A stretch of 64,000 bases of DNA from Siderastrea radians. Lineage: Eukaryota > Cnidaria > Anthozoa > Scleractinia > Rhizangiidae. How positions within the stretch are numbered: position 1 is the first letter of the stretch; each line of letters begins with the position of its first letter. Location: assembly GCA_964017195.1 (NCBI GenBank), contig CAXHKT010000121.1, positions 62,001 to 126,000 on the forward strand. Direction: 5' to 3'. The notes beneath the pieces were generated by a model. That model saw nothing but the letters and a program-made list of their open reading frames with translations. It did no database searches and was not told the origin of the DNA. Below, in pieces: positions 12,417 through 26,100 of the stretch. The position numbers and the translations under genes are program-made.

Positions 12417-13230
12417 AAAAAAGGTGTTGCACGTGCTCAGGTGCGCTAAAAATGCTCCCCAGAGGCCCCAAAAAATGCAAATCCCTCGGGGCTATCAGAA
12501 AAAAAAGTTTATTGTGTAGAAAGTCTGCGATTTTGTCCATAAGGTGGATATTTCCGTTTTCAGAGGGGTGGGGTGGGTCCCTCAAAAAAGTGCTGATTTT
12601 GGTGCAACGGCCCCAGCATAAAAGCACCTCAGATCCCGTTGCGGCACCAAAAAACAATGCATTTGGCGCTATTTTTATAGAATTTGGCGATACTAAAAAA
12701 TGCTGCACTTTTTCAGGGCTTGAATTGGTCCCAAAAAGCAGAAAAAAGCTAATTGCCGCTCTCAGCTGCATGCACAAAGGTCCCAAATGCATTCAAACCC
12801 TTTGGGACCATCCGAAAAAAATTCCTTTTGTGCAAAAGTACAAAGAAATCGCGATATGCCAGATCCTTAGGGAAAAAACCCCATTTTCAGGCATTCCCAG
12901 ACCCTAAAAAGCTAATTGCCGCTCTCGGCTGCATGCGCAAAGGTCCCAAATGCATTCAAACCCTTTGGGACCATCCGAAAAAAATTCCTTTTGGGCAAAA
13001 GTACAAAGAAATCGCGATATGCCAGATCCTTAGGGAAAAAACCCCATTTCAGGCATTCCCAGACCCTAAAAAGCTAATTGCCGCTCTCAGCTGCATGCGC
13101 AAAGGTCCCAAATGCATTCAAACCCTTTGGGACCATCCGAAAAAAATTCCTTTTGTGCAAAAGTACAAAGAAATCGCGATATGTGAGATCCTTAGGGAAA
13201 AAACCCTATTTTGGAGCATTCCCAGAGGCT
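12417..13230 (+). repeat. HOR copy 16, pentamer (814 bp)
   Basis: A2 has G12994 (TTTGGGCAAAAG) and the one-T-shorter end; A3 has T13207 (ACCCTATTTT). Confidence 0.92.
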
Positions 13231-13719
13231 AAAAAAGGTGTTGCACGTGCTCAGGTGCGCTAAAAATGCTCCCCAGAGGCCCCAAAAAATGCAAATCCCT
13301 CGGGGCTATCAGAAAAAAAAGTTTATTGTGTAGAAAGTCTGCGATTTTGTCCATAAGGTGGATATTTCCGTTTTCAGAGGGGTGGGGTGGGTCCCTCAAA
13401 AAAGTGCTGATTTTGGTGCAACGGCCCCAGCATAAAAGCACCTCAGATCCCGTTGCGGCACCAAAAAACAATGCATTTGGCGCTATTTTTATAGAATTTG
13501 GCGATACTAAAAAATGCTGCACTTTTTCAGGGCTTGAATTGGTCCCAAAAAGCAGAAAAAAGCTAATTGCCGCTCTCAGCTGCATGCACAAAGGTCCTAA
13601 ATGCATTCAAACCCTTTGGGACCATCCGAAAAAAATTCCTTTTGTGCAAAAGTACCAAGAAATCGCGATATGTGAGATCCTTAGGGAAAAAACCCCATTT
13701 TGGAGCATTCCCAGAGGCT
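13231..13719 (+). repeat. HOR copy 17, trimer (489 bp), the shortest HOR
   Basis: B1-B2 followed by a single A monomer. That monomer starts as A1 (10-bp extension, GCATGCAC, GGTCCTAAA) and ends as A3 (GTACCAAG, GTGAGATCC, AGAGGCT). It is therefore an A1/A3 hybrid made by an in-register deletion of two monomers, with the junction between about 13,600 and 13,655. Confidence 0.95.
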
Positions 13720-14534
13720 AAAAAAGGTGTTGCACGTGCTCAGGTACGCTAAAAATGCTCCCCAGAGGCCCCAAAAAATGCAAATCCCTCGGGGCTATCA
13801 GAAAAAAAAGTTTATTGTGTAGAAAGTCTGCGATTTTGTCCATAAGGTGGATATTTCCGTTTTCAGAGGGGTGGGGTGGGTCCCTCAAAAAAGTGCTGAT
13901 TTTGGTGCAACGGCCCCAGCATAAAAGCACCTCAGATCCCGTTGCGGCACCAAAAAACAATGCATTTGGCGCTATTTTTATAGAATTTGGCGATACTAAA
14001 AAATGCTGCACTTTTTCAGGGCTTGAATTGGTCCCAAAAAGCAGAAAAAAGCTAATTGCCGCTCTCAGCTGCATGCACAAAGGTCCCAAATGCATTCAAA
14101 CCCTTTGGGACCATCCGAAAAAAATTCCTTTTGTGCAAAAGTACAAAGAAATCGCGATATGCCAGATCCTTAGGGAAAAAACCCCATTTTCAGGCATTCC
14201 CAGACCCTAAAAAGCTAATTGCCGCTCTCGGCTGCATGCGCAAAGGTCCCAAATGCATTCAAACCCTTTGGGACCACCCGAAAAAAATTCCTTTTGTGCA
14301 AAAGTACAAAGAAATCGCGATATGCCAGATCCTTAGGGAAAAAACCCCATTTTCAGGCATTCCCAGACCCTAAAAAGCTAATTGCCGCTCTCAGCTGCAT
14401 GCGCAAAGGTCCCAAATGCATTCAAACCCTTTGGGACCATCCGAAAAAAATTCCTTTTGTGCAAAAGTACAAAGAAATCGCGATATGTGAGATCCTTAGG
14501 GAAAAAACCCCATTTTGGAGCATTCCCAGAGGCT
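13720..14534 (+). repeat. HOR copy 18, pentamer (815 bp)
   Basis: GGTACGCT in B1 and CCACCCG in A2: the same type as copies 8, 11 and 14. It follows a GTACCAAG A3, as those following copies 7, 10 and 13 do. Confidence 0.92.
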
Positions 14535-15348
14535 AAAAAAGGTGTTGCACGTGCTCAGGTGCGCTAAAAATGCTCCCCAGAGGCCCCAAAAAATGCAAAT
14601 CCCTCGGGGCTATCAGAAAAAAAAGTTTATTGTGTAGAAAGTCTGCGATTTTGTCCATAAGGTGGATATTTCCGTTTTCAGAGGGGTGGGGTGGGTCCCT
14701 CAAAAAAGTGCTGATTTTGGTGCAACGGCCCCAGCATAAAAGCACCTCAGATCCCGTTGCGGCACCAAAAAACAATGCATTTGGCGCTATTTTTATAGAA
14801 TTTGGCGATACTAAAAAATGCTGCACTTTTTCAGGGCTTGAATTGGTCCCAAAAAGCAGAAAAAAGCTAATTGCCGCTCTCAGCTGCATGCACAAAGGTC
14901 CCAAATGCATTCAAACCCTTTGGGACCATCCGAAAAAAATTCCTTTTGTGCAAAAGTACAAAGAAATCGCGATATGCCAGATCCTTAGGGAAAAAACCCC
15001 ATTTTCAGGCATTCCCAGACCCTAAAAAGCTAATTGCCGCTCTCGGCTGCATGCGCAAAGGTCCCAAATGCATTCAAACCCTTTGGGACCATCCGAAAAA
15101 AATTCCTTTTGTGCAAAAGTACAAAGAAATCGCGATATGCCAGATCCTTAGGGAAAAAACCCCATTTTCAGGCATTCCCAGACCCTAAAAAGCTAATTGC
15201 CGCTCTCAGCTGCATGCGCAAAGGTCCCAAATGCATTCAAACCCTTTGGGACCATCCGAAAAAATTCCTTTTGTGCAAAAGTACAAAGAAATCGCGATAT
15301 GTGAGATCCTTAGGGAAAAAACCCCATTTTGGAGCATTCCCAGAGGCT
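14535..15348 (+). repeat. HOR copy 19, pentamer (814 bp)
   Basis: A3 lacks one A in the CCGAAAAAAATT run near 15,260, a marker shared with copies 25, 33 and 48. Confidence 0.92.
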
Positions 15349-16163
15349 AAAAAAGGTGTTGCACGTGCTCAGGTGCGCTAAAAATGCTCCCCAGAGGCCC
15401 CAAAAAATGCAAATCCCTCGGGGCTATCAGAAAAAAAAGTTTATTGTGTAGAAAGTCTGCGATTTTGTCCATAAGGTGGATATTTCCGTTTTCAGAGGGA
15501 TGGGGTGGGTCCCTCAAAAAAGTGCTGATTTTCGTGCAACGGCCCCAGCATAAAAGCACCTCAGATCCCGTTGCGGCACCAAAAAACAATGCATTTGGCG
15601 CTATTTTTATAGAATTTGGCGATACTAAAAAATGCTGCACTTTTTCAGGGCTTGAATTGGTCCCAAAAAGCAGAAAAAAGCTAATTGCCGCTCTCAGCTG
15701 CATGCACAAAGGTCCTAAATGCATTCAAACCCTTTGGGACCATCCGAAAAAAATTCCTTTTGTGCAAAAGTACAAAGAAATCGCGATATGCCAGATCCTT
15801 AGGGAAAAAACCCCATTTTCAGGCATTCCCAGACCCTAAAATGCTAATTGCCGCTCTCGGCTGCATGCGCAAAGGTCCCAAATGCATTCAAACCCTTTGG
15901 GACCATCCGAAAAAAATTCCTTTTGTGCAAAAGTACAAAGAAATCGCGATATGCCAGATCCTTAGGGAAAAAACCCCATTTTCAGGCATTCCCAGACCCT
16001 AAAAAGCTAATTGCCGCTCTCAGCTGCATGCGCAAAGGTCCCAAATGCATTCAAACCCTTTGGGACCATCCGAAAAAAATTCCTTTTGTGCAAAAGTACA
16101 AAGAAATCGCGATATGTGAGATCCTTAGGGAAAAAACCCCATTTTGGAGCATTCCCAGAGGCT
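15349..16163 (+). repeat. HOR copy 20, pentamer (815 bp)
   Basis: B1 A15500 (GGGATGGGG); B2 C15533 changes the left arm of the large inverted repeat (TTTTCGTGC). A1 has GGTCCTAAA and A2 starts AAAATGC. Confidence 0.92.
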
Positions 16164-16814
16164 AAAAAAGGTGTTGCACGTGCTCAGGTGCGCTAAAAAT
16201 GCTCCCCAGAGGCCCCAAGAAATGCAAATCCCTCGGGGCTATCAGAAAAAAAGTTTATTGTGTAGAAAGTCTGCGATTTTGTCCATAAGGTGGATATTTC
16301 CGTTTTCAGAGGGGTGGGGTGGGTCCCTCAAAAAAGTGCTGATTTTGGTGCAACGGCCCCAGCATAAAAGCACCTCAGATCCCGTTGCGGCACCAAAAAA
16401 CAATGCATTTGGCGCTATTTTTATAGAATTTGGCGATACTAAAAAATGCTGCACTTTTTCAGGGCTTGAATTGGTCCCAAAAAGCAGAAAAAAGCTAATT
16501 GCCGCTCTCAGCTGCATGCACAAAGGTCCCAAATGCATTCAAACCCTTTGGGACCATCCGAAAAAAATTCCTTTTGTGCGAAAGTACAAAGAAATCGCGA
16601 TATGCCAGATCCTTAGGGAAAAAACCCCATTTTCAGGCATTCCCAGACCCTAAAAAGCTAATTGCCGCTCTCGGCTGCATGCGCAAAGGTCCCAAATGCA
16701 TTCAAACCCTTTGGGACCATCCGAAAAAAATTCCTTTTGTGCAAAAGTACAAAGAAATCGCGATATGTGAGATCCTTAGGGAAAAAACCCCATTTTGGAG
16801 CATTCCCAGAGGCT
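16164..16814 (+). repeat. HOR copy 21, tetramer (651 bp), A2/A3 hybrid
   Basis: B1 has CCAAGAAATG and an A-run of 7; A1 has GTGCGAAAG. The last A monomer starts as A2 (CTCGGCTG) and ends as A3 (GTGAGATCC). Same as copies 44 and 77, each of which also precedes a copy of super-repeat Q. Confidence 0.93.
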
Positions 16815-19800
16815 AAAAAAGGTGTTGCACGTGCTCAGGTGCGCTAAAAATGCTCCCCAGAGGCCCCAAAAAATGCAAATCCCTCGGGGCTATCAGAAAA
16901 AAAAGTTTATTGTGTAGAAAGTCTGCGATTTTGTCCATAAGGTGGATATTTCCGTTTTCAGAGGGGTGGGGTGGGTCCCTCAAAAAAGTGCTGATTTTGG
17001 TGCAACGGCCCCAGCATAAAAGCACCTCAGATCCCGTTGCGGCACCAAAAAACAATGCATTTGGCGCTATTTTTATAGAATTTGGCGATACTAAAAAATG
17101 CTGCACTTTTTCAGGGCTTGAATTGGTCCCAAAAAGCAGAAAAAAGCTAATTGCCGCTCTCAGCTGCATGCACAAAGGTCCTAAATGCATTCAAACCCTT
17201 TGGGACCATCCGAAAAAAATTCCTTTTGTGCAAAAGTACAAAGAAATCGCGATATGCCAGATCCTTAGGGAAAAAACCCCATTTTCAGGCATTCCCAGAC
17301 CCTAAAATGCTAATTGCCGCTCTCGGCTGCATGCGCAAAGGTCCCAAATGCATTCAAACCCTTTGGGACCATCCGAAAAAAATTCCTTTTGTGCAAAAGT
17401 ACAAAGAAATCGCGATATGCCAGATCCTTAGGGAAAAAACCCCATTTTCAGGCATTCCCAGACCCTAAAAAGCTAATTGCCGCTCTCAGCTGCATGCGCA
17501 AAGGTCCCAAATGCATTCAAACCCTTTGGGACCATCCGAAAAAAATTCCTTTTGTGCAAAAGTACAAAGAAATCGCGATATGTGAGATCCTTAGGGAAAA
17601 AACCCCATTTTGGAGCATTCCCAGAGGCTAAAAAAGGTGTTGCACGTGCTCAGGTGCGCTAAAAATGCTCCCCAGAGGCCCCAAGAAATGCAAATCCCTC
17701 GGGGCTATCAGAAAAAAAGTTTATTGTGTAGAAAGTCTGCGATTTTGTCCATAAGGTGGATATTTCCGTTTTCAGAGGGGTGGGGTGGGTCCCTCAAAAA
17801 AGTGCTGATTTTGGTGCAACGGCCCCAGCATAAAAGCACCTCAGATCCCGTTGCGGCACCAAAAAACAATGCATTTGGGGCTATTTTTATAGAATTTGGC
17901 GATACTAAAAAATGCTGCACTTTTTCAGGGCTTGAATTGGTCCCAAAAAGCAGAAAAAAGCTAATTGCCGCTCTCAGCTGCATGCACAAAGGTCCCAAAT
18001 GCATTCAAACCCTTTGGGACCATCCGAAAAAAATTCCTTTTGTGCGAAAGTACAAAGAAATCGCGATATGCCAGATCCTTAGGGAAAAAACCCCATTTTC
18101 AGGCATTCCCAGACCCTAAAAAGCTAATTGCCGCTCTCGGCTGCATGCGCAAAGGTCCCAAATGCATTCAAACCCTTTGGGACCATCCGAAAAAAATTCC
18201 TTTTGTGCAAAAGTACAAAGAAATCGCGATATGTGAGATCCTTAGGGAAAAAACCCCATTTTGGAGCATTCCCAGAGGCTAAAAAAGGTGTTGCACGTGC
18301 TCAGGTGCGCTAAAAATGCTCCCCAGAGGCCCCAAAAAATGCAAATCCCTCGGGGCTATCAGAAAAAAAAGTTTATTGTGTAGAAAGTCTGCGATTTTGT
18401 CCATAAGGTGGATATTTCCGTTTTCAGAGGGGTGGGGTGGGTCCCTCAAAAAAGTGCTGATTTTGGTGCAACGGCCCCAGCATAAAAGCACCTCAGATCC
18501 CGTTGCGGCACCAAAAAACAATGCATTTGGCGCTATTTTTATAGAATTTGGCGATACTAAAAAATGCTGCACTTTTTCAGGGCTTGAATTGGTCCCAAAA
18601 AGCAGAAAAAAGCTAATTGCCCCTCTCACCTGCATGCGCAAAGGTCCCAAATGCATTCAAACCCTTTGGGACCATCCGACAAAAATTCCTTTTGTGCAAA
18701 AGTAAAAAGAAATCGCGATATGCCAGATCCTTAGGGAAAAAACCCCATTTTCAGGCATTCCCAGACCCTAAAAAGCTAATTGCCGCTCTCGGCTGCATGC
18801 GCAAAGGTCCCAAATGCATTCAAACCCTATGGGACCATCCGAAAAAAATTCCTTTTGTGCAAAAGTACAAAGAAATCGCGATATGCCAGATCCTTAGGGA
18901 AAAAACCCCATTTTCAGGCATTCCCAGACCCTAAAAAGCTAATTGCCGCTCTCAGCTGCATGCGCAAAGGTCCCAAATGCATTCAAACCCTTTGGGACCA
19001 TCCGAAAAAAATTCCTTTTGTGCAAAAGTACAAAGAAATCGCGATATGTGAGATCCTTAGGGAAAAAACCCCATTTTGGAGCATTCCCAGAGGCTAAAAA
19101 AGGTGTTGCACGTGCTCAGGTGCGCTAAAAATGCTCCCCAGAGGCCCCAAAAAATGCAAATCCCTCGGGGCTATCAGAAAAAAAAGTTTATTGTGTAGAA
19201 AGTCTGCGATTTTGTCCATAAGGTGGATATTTCCGTTTTCAGAGGGGTGGGGTGGGTCCCTCAAAAAAGTGCTGATTTTGGTGCAACGGCCCCAGCATAA
19301 AAGCACCTCAGATCCCGTTGCGGCACCAAAAAACAATGCATTTGGCGCTATTTTTATAGAATTTGGCGATACTAAAAAATGCTGCACTTTTTCAGGGCTT
19401 GAATTGGTCCCAAAAAGCAGAAAAAAGCTAATTGCCGCTCTCCGCTGCATGCACAAAGGTCCCAAATGCATTCAAACCCTTTGGGACCATCCGAAAAAAA
19501 TTCCTTTTGTGCAAAAGTACAAAGAAATCGCGATATGCCAGATCCTTAGGGAAAAAACCCCATTTTCAGGCATTCCCAGACCCTAAAAAGCTAATTGCCG
19601 CTCTCGGCTGCATGCGCAAAGGTCCCAAATGCATTCAAACCCTTTGGGACCATCCGAAAAAAATTCCTTTTGTGCAAAAGTACAAAGAAATCGCGATATG
19701 CCAGATCCTTAGGGAAAAAACCCCATTTTCAGGCATTCCCAGACCCTAAAAAGCTAATTGCCGCTCTCAGCTGCATGCGCAAAGGTCCCAAATGCATTCA

Positions 19801-22800
19801 AACCCTTTGGGACCATCCGAAAAAATTCCTTTTGTGCAAAAGTACAAAGAAATCGCGATATGTGAGATCCTTAGGGAAAAAACCCCATTTTGGAGCATTC
19901 CCAGAGGCTAAAAAAGGTGTTGCACGTGCTCAGGTGCGCTAAAAATGCACCCCAGAGGCCCCAAAAAATGCAAATCAATCGGGGCTATCAGAAAAAAAAG
20001 TTTATTGTGTAGAAAGTCTGCGATTTTGTCCATAAGGTGGATATTTCCGTTTTCAGAGGGGTGGGGTGGGTCCCTCAAAAAAGTGCTGATTTTGGTGCAA
20101 CGGCCCCAGCATAAAAGCACCTCAGATCCCGTTGCAGCACCAAAAAACAATGCATTTGGCGCTATTTTTATAGAATTTGGCGATACTAAAAAATGCTGCA
20201 CTTTTTCAGGGCTTGAATTGGTCCCAAAAAGCAGAAAAAAGCTAATTGCCGCTCTCAGCTGCATGCACAAAGGTCCCAAATGCATTCAAACCCTTTGGGA
20301 CCATCCGAAAAAAATTCCTTTTGTGCAAAAGTACAAAGAAATCGCGATATGCCAGATCCTTAGGGAAAAAACCCCATTTTCAGGCATTCCCAGACCCTAA
20401 AAAGCTAATTGCCGCTCTCGGCTGCATGCGCAAAGGTCCCAAATGCATTCAAACCCTTTGGGACCATCCGAAAAAAATTCCTTTTGTGCAAAAGTACAAA
20501 GAAATCGCGATATGCCAGATCCTTAGGGAAAAAACCCCATTTTCAGGCATTCCCAGACCCTAAAAAGCTAATTGCCGCTCTCAGCTGCATGCGCAAAGGT
20601 CCCAAATGCATTCAAACCCTTTGGGACCATCCGAAAAAAATTCCTTTTGTGCAAAAGTACAAAGAAATCGCGATATGTGAGATCCTTAGGGAAAAAACCC
20701 CATTTTGGAGCATTCCCAGAGGCTAAAAAAGGTGTTGCACGTGCTCAGGTGCGCTAAAAATGCTCCCCAGAGGCCCCAAAAAATGCAAATCCCTCGGGGC
20801 TATCAGAAAAAAAGTTTATTGTGTAGAAAGTCTGCGATTTTGTCCATAAGGTGGATATTTCCGTTTTCAGAGGGGTGGGGTGGGTCCCTCAAAAAAGTGC
20901 TGATTTTGGTGCAACGGCCCCAGCATAAAAGCACCTCAGATCCCGTTGCGGCACCAAAAAACAATGCATTTGGCGCTATTTTTATAGAATTTGGCGATAC
21001 TAAAAAATGCTGCACTTTTTCAGGGCTTGAATTGGTCCCAAAAAGCAGAAAAAAGCTAATTGCCGCTCTCAGCTGCATGCACAAAGGTCCCAAATGCATT
21101 CAAACCCTTTGGGACCATCCGAAAAAAATTCCTTTTGTGCAAAAGTACAAAGAAATCGCGATATGCCAGATCCTTAGGGAAAAAACCCCATTTTCAGGCA
21201 TTCCCAGACCCTAAAAACCTAATTGCCGCTCTCGGCTGCATGCGCAAAGGTCCCAAATGCATTCAAACCCTTTGGGACCATCCGAAAAAAATTCCTTTTG
21301 TGCAAAAGTACAAGGAAATCGCGATATGCCAGATCCTTAGGGAAAAAAACCCCATTTCAGGCATTCCCAGACCCTAAAAAGCTAATTGCCGCTCTCAGCT
21401 GCATGCGCAAAGGTCCCAAATGCATTCAAACCCTTTGGGACCATCCGAAAAAAATTCCTTTTGTGCAAAAGTACAAAGAAATCGCGATATGTGAGATCCT
21501 TAGGGAAAAAACCCCATTTTGGAGCATTCCCAGAGGCTAAAAAAGGTGTTGCACGTGCTCAGGTGCGCTAAAAATGCTCCCCAGAGGCCCCAAAAAATGC
21601 AAATCCCTCGGGGCTATCAGAAAAAAAAGTTTATTGTGTAGAAAGTCTGCGATTTTGTCCATAAGGTGGATATTTCCGTTTTCAGAGGGGTGGGGTGGGT
21701 CCCTCAAAAAAGTGCTGATTTTGGTGCAACGGCCCCAGCATAAAAGCACCTCAGATCCCGTTGCGGCACCAAAAAACAATGCATTTGGCGCTATTTTTAT
21801 AGAATTTGGCGATACTAAAAAATGCTGCACTTTTTCAGGGCTTGAATTGGTCCCAAAAAGCAGAAAAAAGCTAATTGCCGCTCTCAGCTGCATGCACAAA
21901 GGTCCCAAATGCATTCAAACCCTTTGGGACCATCCGAAAAAAATTCCTTTTGTGCAAAAGTACAAAGAAATCGCGATATGCCAGATCCTTAGGGAAAAAA
22001 CCCCATTTTCAGGCATTCCCAGACCCTAAAAACCTAATTGCCGCTCTCGGCTGCATGCGCAAAGGTCCCAAATGCATTCAAACCCTTTGGGACCATCCGA
22101 AAAAAATTCCTTTTGTGCAAAAGTACAAAGAAATCGCGATATGCCAGATCCTTAGGGAAAAAAACCCCATTTCAGGCATTCCCAGACCCTAAAAAGCTAA
22201 TTGCCGCTCTCAGCTGCATGCGCAAAGGTCCCAAATGCATTCAAACCCTTTGGGACCATCCGAAAAAAATTCCTTTTGTGCAAAAGTACAAAGAAATCGC
22301 GATATGTGAGATCCTTAGGGAAAAAACCCCATTTTGGAGCATTCCCAGAGGCTAAAAAAGGTGTTGCACGTGCTCAGGTGCGCTAAAAATGCTCCCCAGA
22401 GGCCCCAAAAAATGCAAATCCCTCGGGGCTATCAGAAAAAAAAGTTTATTGTGTAGAAAGTCTGCGATTTTGTCCATAAGGTGGATATTTCCGTTTTCAG
22501 AGGGGTGGGGTGGGTCCCTCAAAAAAGTGCTGATTTTGGTGCAACGGCCCCAGCATAAAAGCACCTCAGATCCCGTTGCGGCACCAAAAAACAATGCATT
22601 TGGCGCTATTTTTATAGAATTTGGCGATACTAAAAAATGCTGCACTTTTTCAGGGCTTGAATTGGTCCCAAAAAGCAGAAAAAAGCTAATTGCCGCTCTC
22701 AGCTGCATGCACAAAGGTCCCAAATGCATTCAAACCCTTTGGGACCATCCGAAAAAAATTCCTTTTGTGCAAAAGTACAAAGAAAATCGCGATATGCCAG

Positions 22801-23169
22801 ATCCTTAGGGAAAAAACCCCATTTTCAGGCATTCCCAGACCCTAAATAGCTAATTGCCGCTCTCGGCTGCATGCGCAAAGGTCCCAAATGCATTCAAACC
22901 CTTTGGGACCATCCGAAAAAAATTCCTTTTGTGCAAAAGTACAAAGAAATCGCGATATGCCAGATCCTTAGGGAAAAAACCCCATTTTCAGGCATTCCCA
23001 GACCCTAAAAAGCTAATTGCCGCTCTCAGCTGCATGCGCAAAGGTCCCAAATGCATTCAAACCCTTTGGGACCATCCGAAAAAAATTCCTTTTGTGCAAA
23101 AGTACAAAGAAATCGCGATATGTGAGATCCTTAGGGAAAAAACCCCATTTTGGAGCATTCCCAGAGGCT
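16815..23169 (+). repeat. Super-repeat Q, first copy (8 HORs, 6,355 bp; HOR copies 22-29)
   Basis: Members: 22 (16,815; A1 GGTCCTAAA, A2 AAAATGC); 23 (17,630; 651-bp A2/A3 hybrid tetramer, CCAAGAAATG, G17879); 24 (18,281; A1 with C18622, C18629, C18680, A18705, A2 with A18829); 25 (19,096; 814 bp, A1 C19443, A3 one A short); 26 (19,910; B1 A19949 and AATCAATC, B2 A20136); 27 (20,725; 814 bp, A-run of 7, A2 AAAACCT and G21314); 28 (21,539; A2 AAAACCT); 29 (22,354; 816 bp, extra A in GAAAATCGCG, T22847). The eight types recur in the same order at +6,355. Confidence 0.94.
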
Positions 23170-26100
23170 AAAAAAGGTGTTGCACGTGCTCAGGTGCGCT
23201 AAAAATGCTCCCCAGAGGCCCCAAAAAATGCAAATCCCTCGGGGCTATCAGAAAAAAAAGTTTATTGTGTAGAAAGTCTGCGATTTTGTCCATAAGGTGG
23301 ATATTTCCGTTTTCAGAGGGGTGGGGTGGGTCCCTCAAAAAAGTGCTGATTTTGGTGCAACGGCCCCAGCATAAAAGCACCTCAGATCCCGTTGCGGCAC
23401 CAAAAAACAATGCATTTGGCGCTATTTTTATAGAATTTGGCGATACTAAAAAATGCTGCACTTTTTCAGGGCTTGAATTGGTCCCAAAAAGCAGAAAAAA
23501 GCTAATTGCCGCTCTCAGCTGCATGCACAAAGGTCCTAAATGCATTCAAACCCTTTGGGACCATCCGAAAAAAATTCCTTTTGTGCAAAAGTACAAAGAA
23601 ATCGCGATATGCCAGATCCTTAGGGAAAAAACCCCATTTTCAGGCATTCCCAGACCCTAAAATGCTAATTGCCGCTCTCGGCTGCATGCGCAAAGGTCCC
23701 AAATGCATTCAAACCCTTTGGGACCATCCGAAAAAAATTCCTTTTGTGCAAAAGTACAAAGAAATCGCGATATGCCAGATCCTTAGGGAAAAAACCCCAT
23801 TTTCAGGCATTCCCAGACCCTAAAAAGCTAATTGCCGCTCTCAGCTGCATGCGCAAAGGTCCCAAATGCATTCAAACCCTTTGGGACCATCCGAAAAAAA
23901 TTCCTTTTGTGCAAAAGTACAAAGAAATCGCGATATGTGAGATCCTTAGGGAAAAAACCCCATTTTGGAGCATTCCCAGAGGCTAAAAAAGGTGTTGCAC
24001 GTGCTCAGGTGCGCTAAAAATGCTCCCCAGAGGCCCCAAGAAATGCAAATCCCTCGGGGCTATCAGAAAAAAAGTTTATTGTGTAGAAAGTCTGCGATTT
24101 TGTCCATAAGGTGGATATTTCCGTTTTCAGAGGGGTGGGGTGGGTCCCTCAAAAAAGTGCTGATTTTGGTGCAACGGCCCCAGCATAAAAGCACCTCAGA
24201 TCCCGTTGCGGCACCAAAAAACAATGCATTTGGGGCTATTTTTATAGAATTTGGCGATACTAAAAAATGCTGCACTTTTTCAGGGCTTGAATTGGTCCCA
24301 AAAAGCAGAAAAAAGCTAATTGCCGCTCTCAGCTGCATGCACAAAGGTCCCAAATGCATTCAAACCCTTTGGGACCATCCGAAAAAAATTCCTTTTGTGC
24401 GAAAGTACAAAGAAATCGCGATATGCCAGATCCTTAGGGAAAAAACCCCATTTTCAGGCATTCCCAGACCCTAAAAAGCTAATTGCCGCTCTCGGCTGCA
24501 TGCGCAAAGGTCCCAAATGCATTCAAACCCTTTGGGACCATCCGAAAAAAATTCCTTTTGTGCAAAAGTACAAAGAAATCGCGATATGTGAGATCCTTAG
24601 GGAAAAAACCCCATTTTGGAGCATTCCCAGAGGCTAAAAAAGGTGTTGCACGTGCTCAGGTGCGCTAAAAATGCTCCCCAGAGGCCCCAAAAAATGCAAA
24701 TCCCTCGGGGCTATCAGAAAAAAAAGTTTATTGTGTAGAAAGTCTGCGATTTTGTCCATAAGGTGGATATTTCCGTTTTCAGAGGGGTGGGGTGGGTCCC
24801 TCAAAAAAGTGCTGATTTTGGTGCAACGGCCCCAGCATAAAAGCACCTCAGATCCCGTTGCGGCACCAAAAAACAATGCATTTGGCGCTATTTTTATAGA
24901 ATTTGGCGATACTAAAAAATGCTGCACTTTTTCAGGGCTTGAATTGGTCCCAAAAAGCAGAAAAAAGCTAATTGCCCCTCTCACCTGCATGCGCAAAGGT
25001 CCCAAATGCATTCAAACCCTTTGGGACCATCCGACAAAAATTCCTTTTGTGCAAAAGTAAAAAGAAATCGCGATATGCCAGATCCTTAGGGAAAAAACCC
25101 CATTTTCAGGCATTCCCAGACCCTAAAAAGCTAATTGCCGCTCTCGGCTGCATGCGCAAAGGTCCCAAATGCATTCAAACCCTATGGGACCATCCGAAAA
25201 AAATTCCTTTTGTGCAAAAGTACAAAGAAATCGCGATATGCCAGATCCTTAGGGAAAAAACCCCATTTTCAGGCATTCCCAGACCCTAAAAAGCTAATTG
25301 CCGCTCTCAGCTGCATGCGCAAAGGTCCCAAATGCATTCAAACCCTTTGGGACCATCCGAAAAAAATTCCTTTTGTGCAAAAGTACAAAGAAATCGCGAT
25401 ATGTGAGATCCTTAGGGAAAAAACCCCATTTTGGAGCATTCCCAGAGGCTAAAAAAGGTGTTGCACGTGCTCAGGTGCGCTAAAAATGCTCCCCAGAGGC
25501 CCCAAAAAATGCAAATCCCTCGGGGCTATCAGAAAAAAAAGTTTATTGTGTAGAAAGTCTGCGATTTTGTCCATAAGGTGGATATTTCCGTTTTCAGAGG
25601 GGTGGGGTGGGTCCCTCAAAAAAGTGCTGATTTTGGTGCAACGGCCCCAGCATAAAAGCACCTCAGATCCCGTTGCGGCACCAAAAAACAATGCATTTGG
25701 CGCTATTTTTATAGAATTTGGCGATACTAAAAAATGCTGCACTTTTTCAGGGCTTGAATTGGTCCCAAAAAGCAGAAAAAAGCTAATTGCCGCTCTCCGC
25801 TGCATGCACAAAGGTCCCAAATGCATTCAAACCCTTTGGGACCATCCGAAAAAAATTCCTTTTGTGCAAAAGTACAAAGAAATCGCGATATGCCAGATCC
25901 TTAGGGAAAAAACCCCATTTTCAGGCATTCCCAGACCCTAAAAAGCTAATTGCCGCTCTCGGCTGCATGCGCAAAGGTCCCAAATGCATTCAAACCCTTT
26001 GGGACCATCCGAAAAAAATTCCTTTTGTGCAAAAGTACAAAGAAATCGCGATATGCCAGATCCTTAGGGAAAAAACCCCATTTTCAGGCATTCCCAGACC

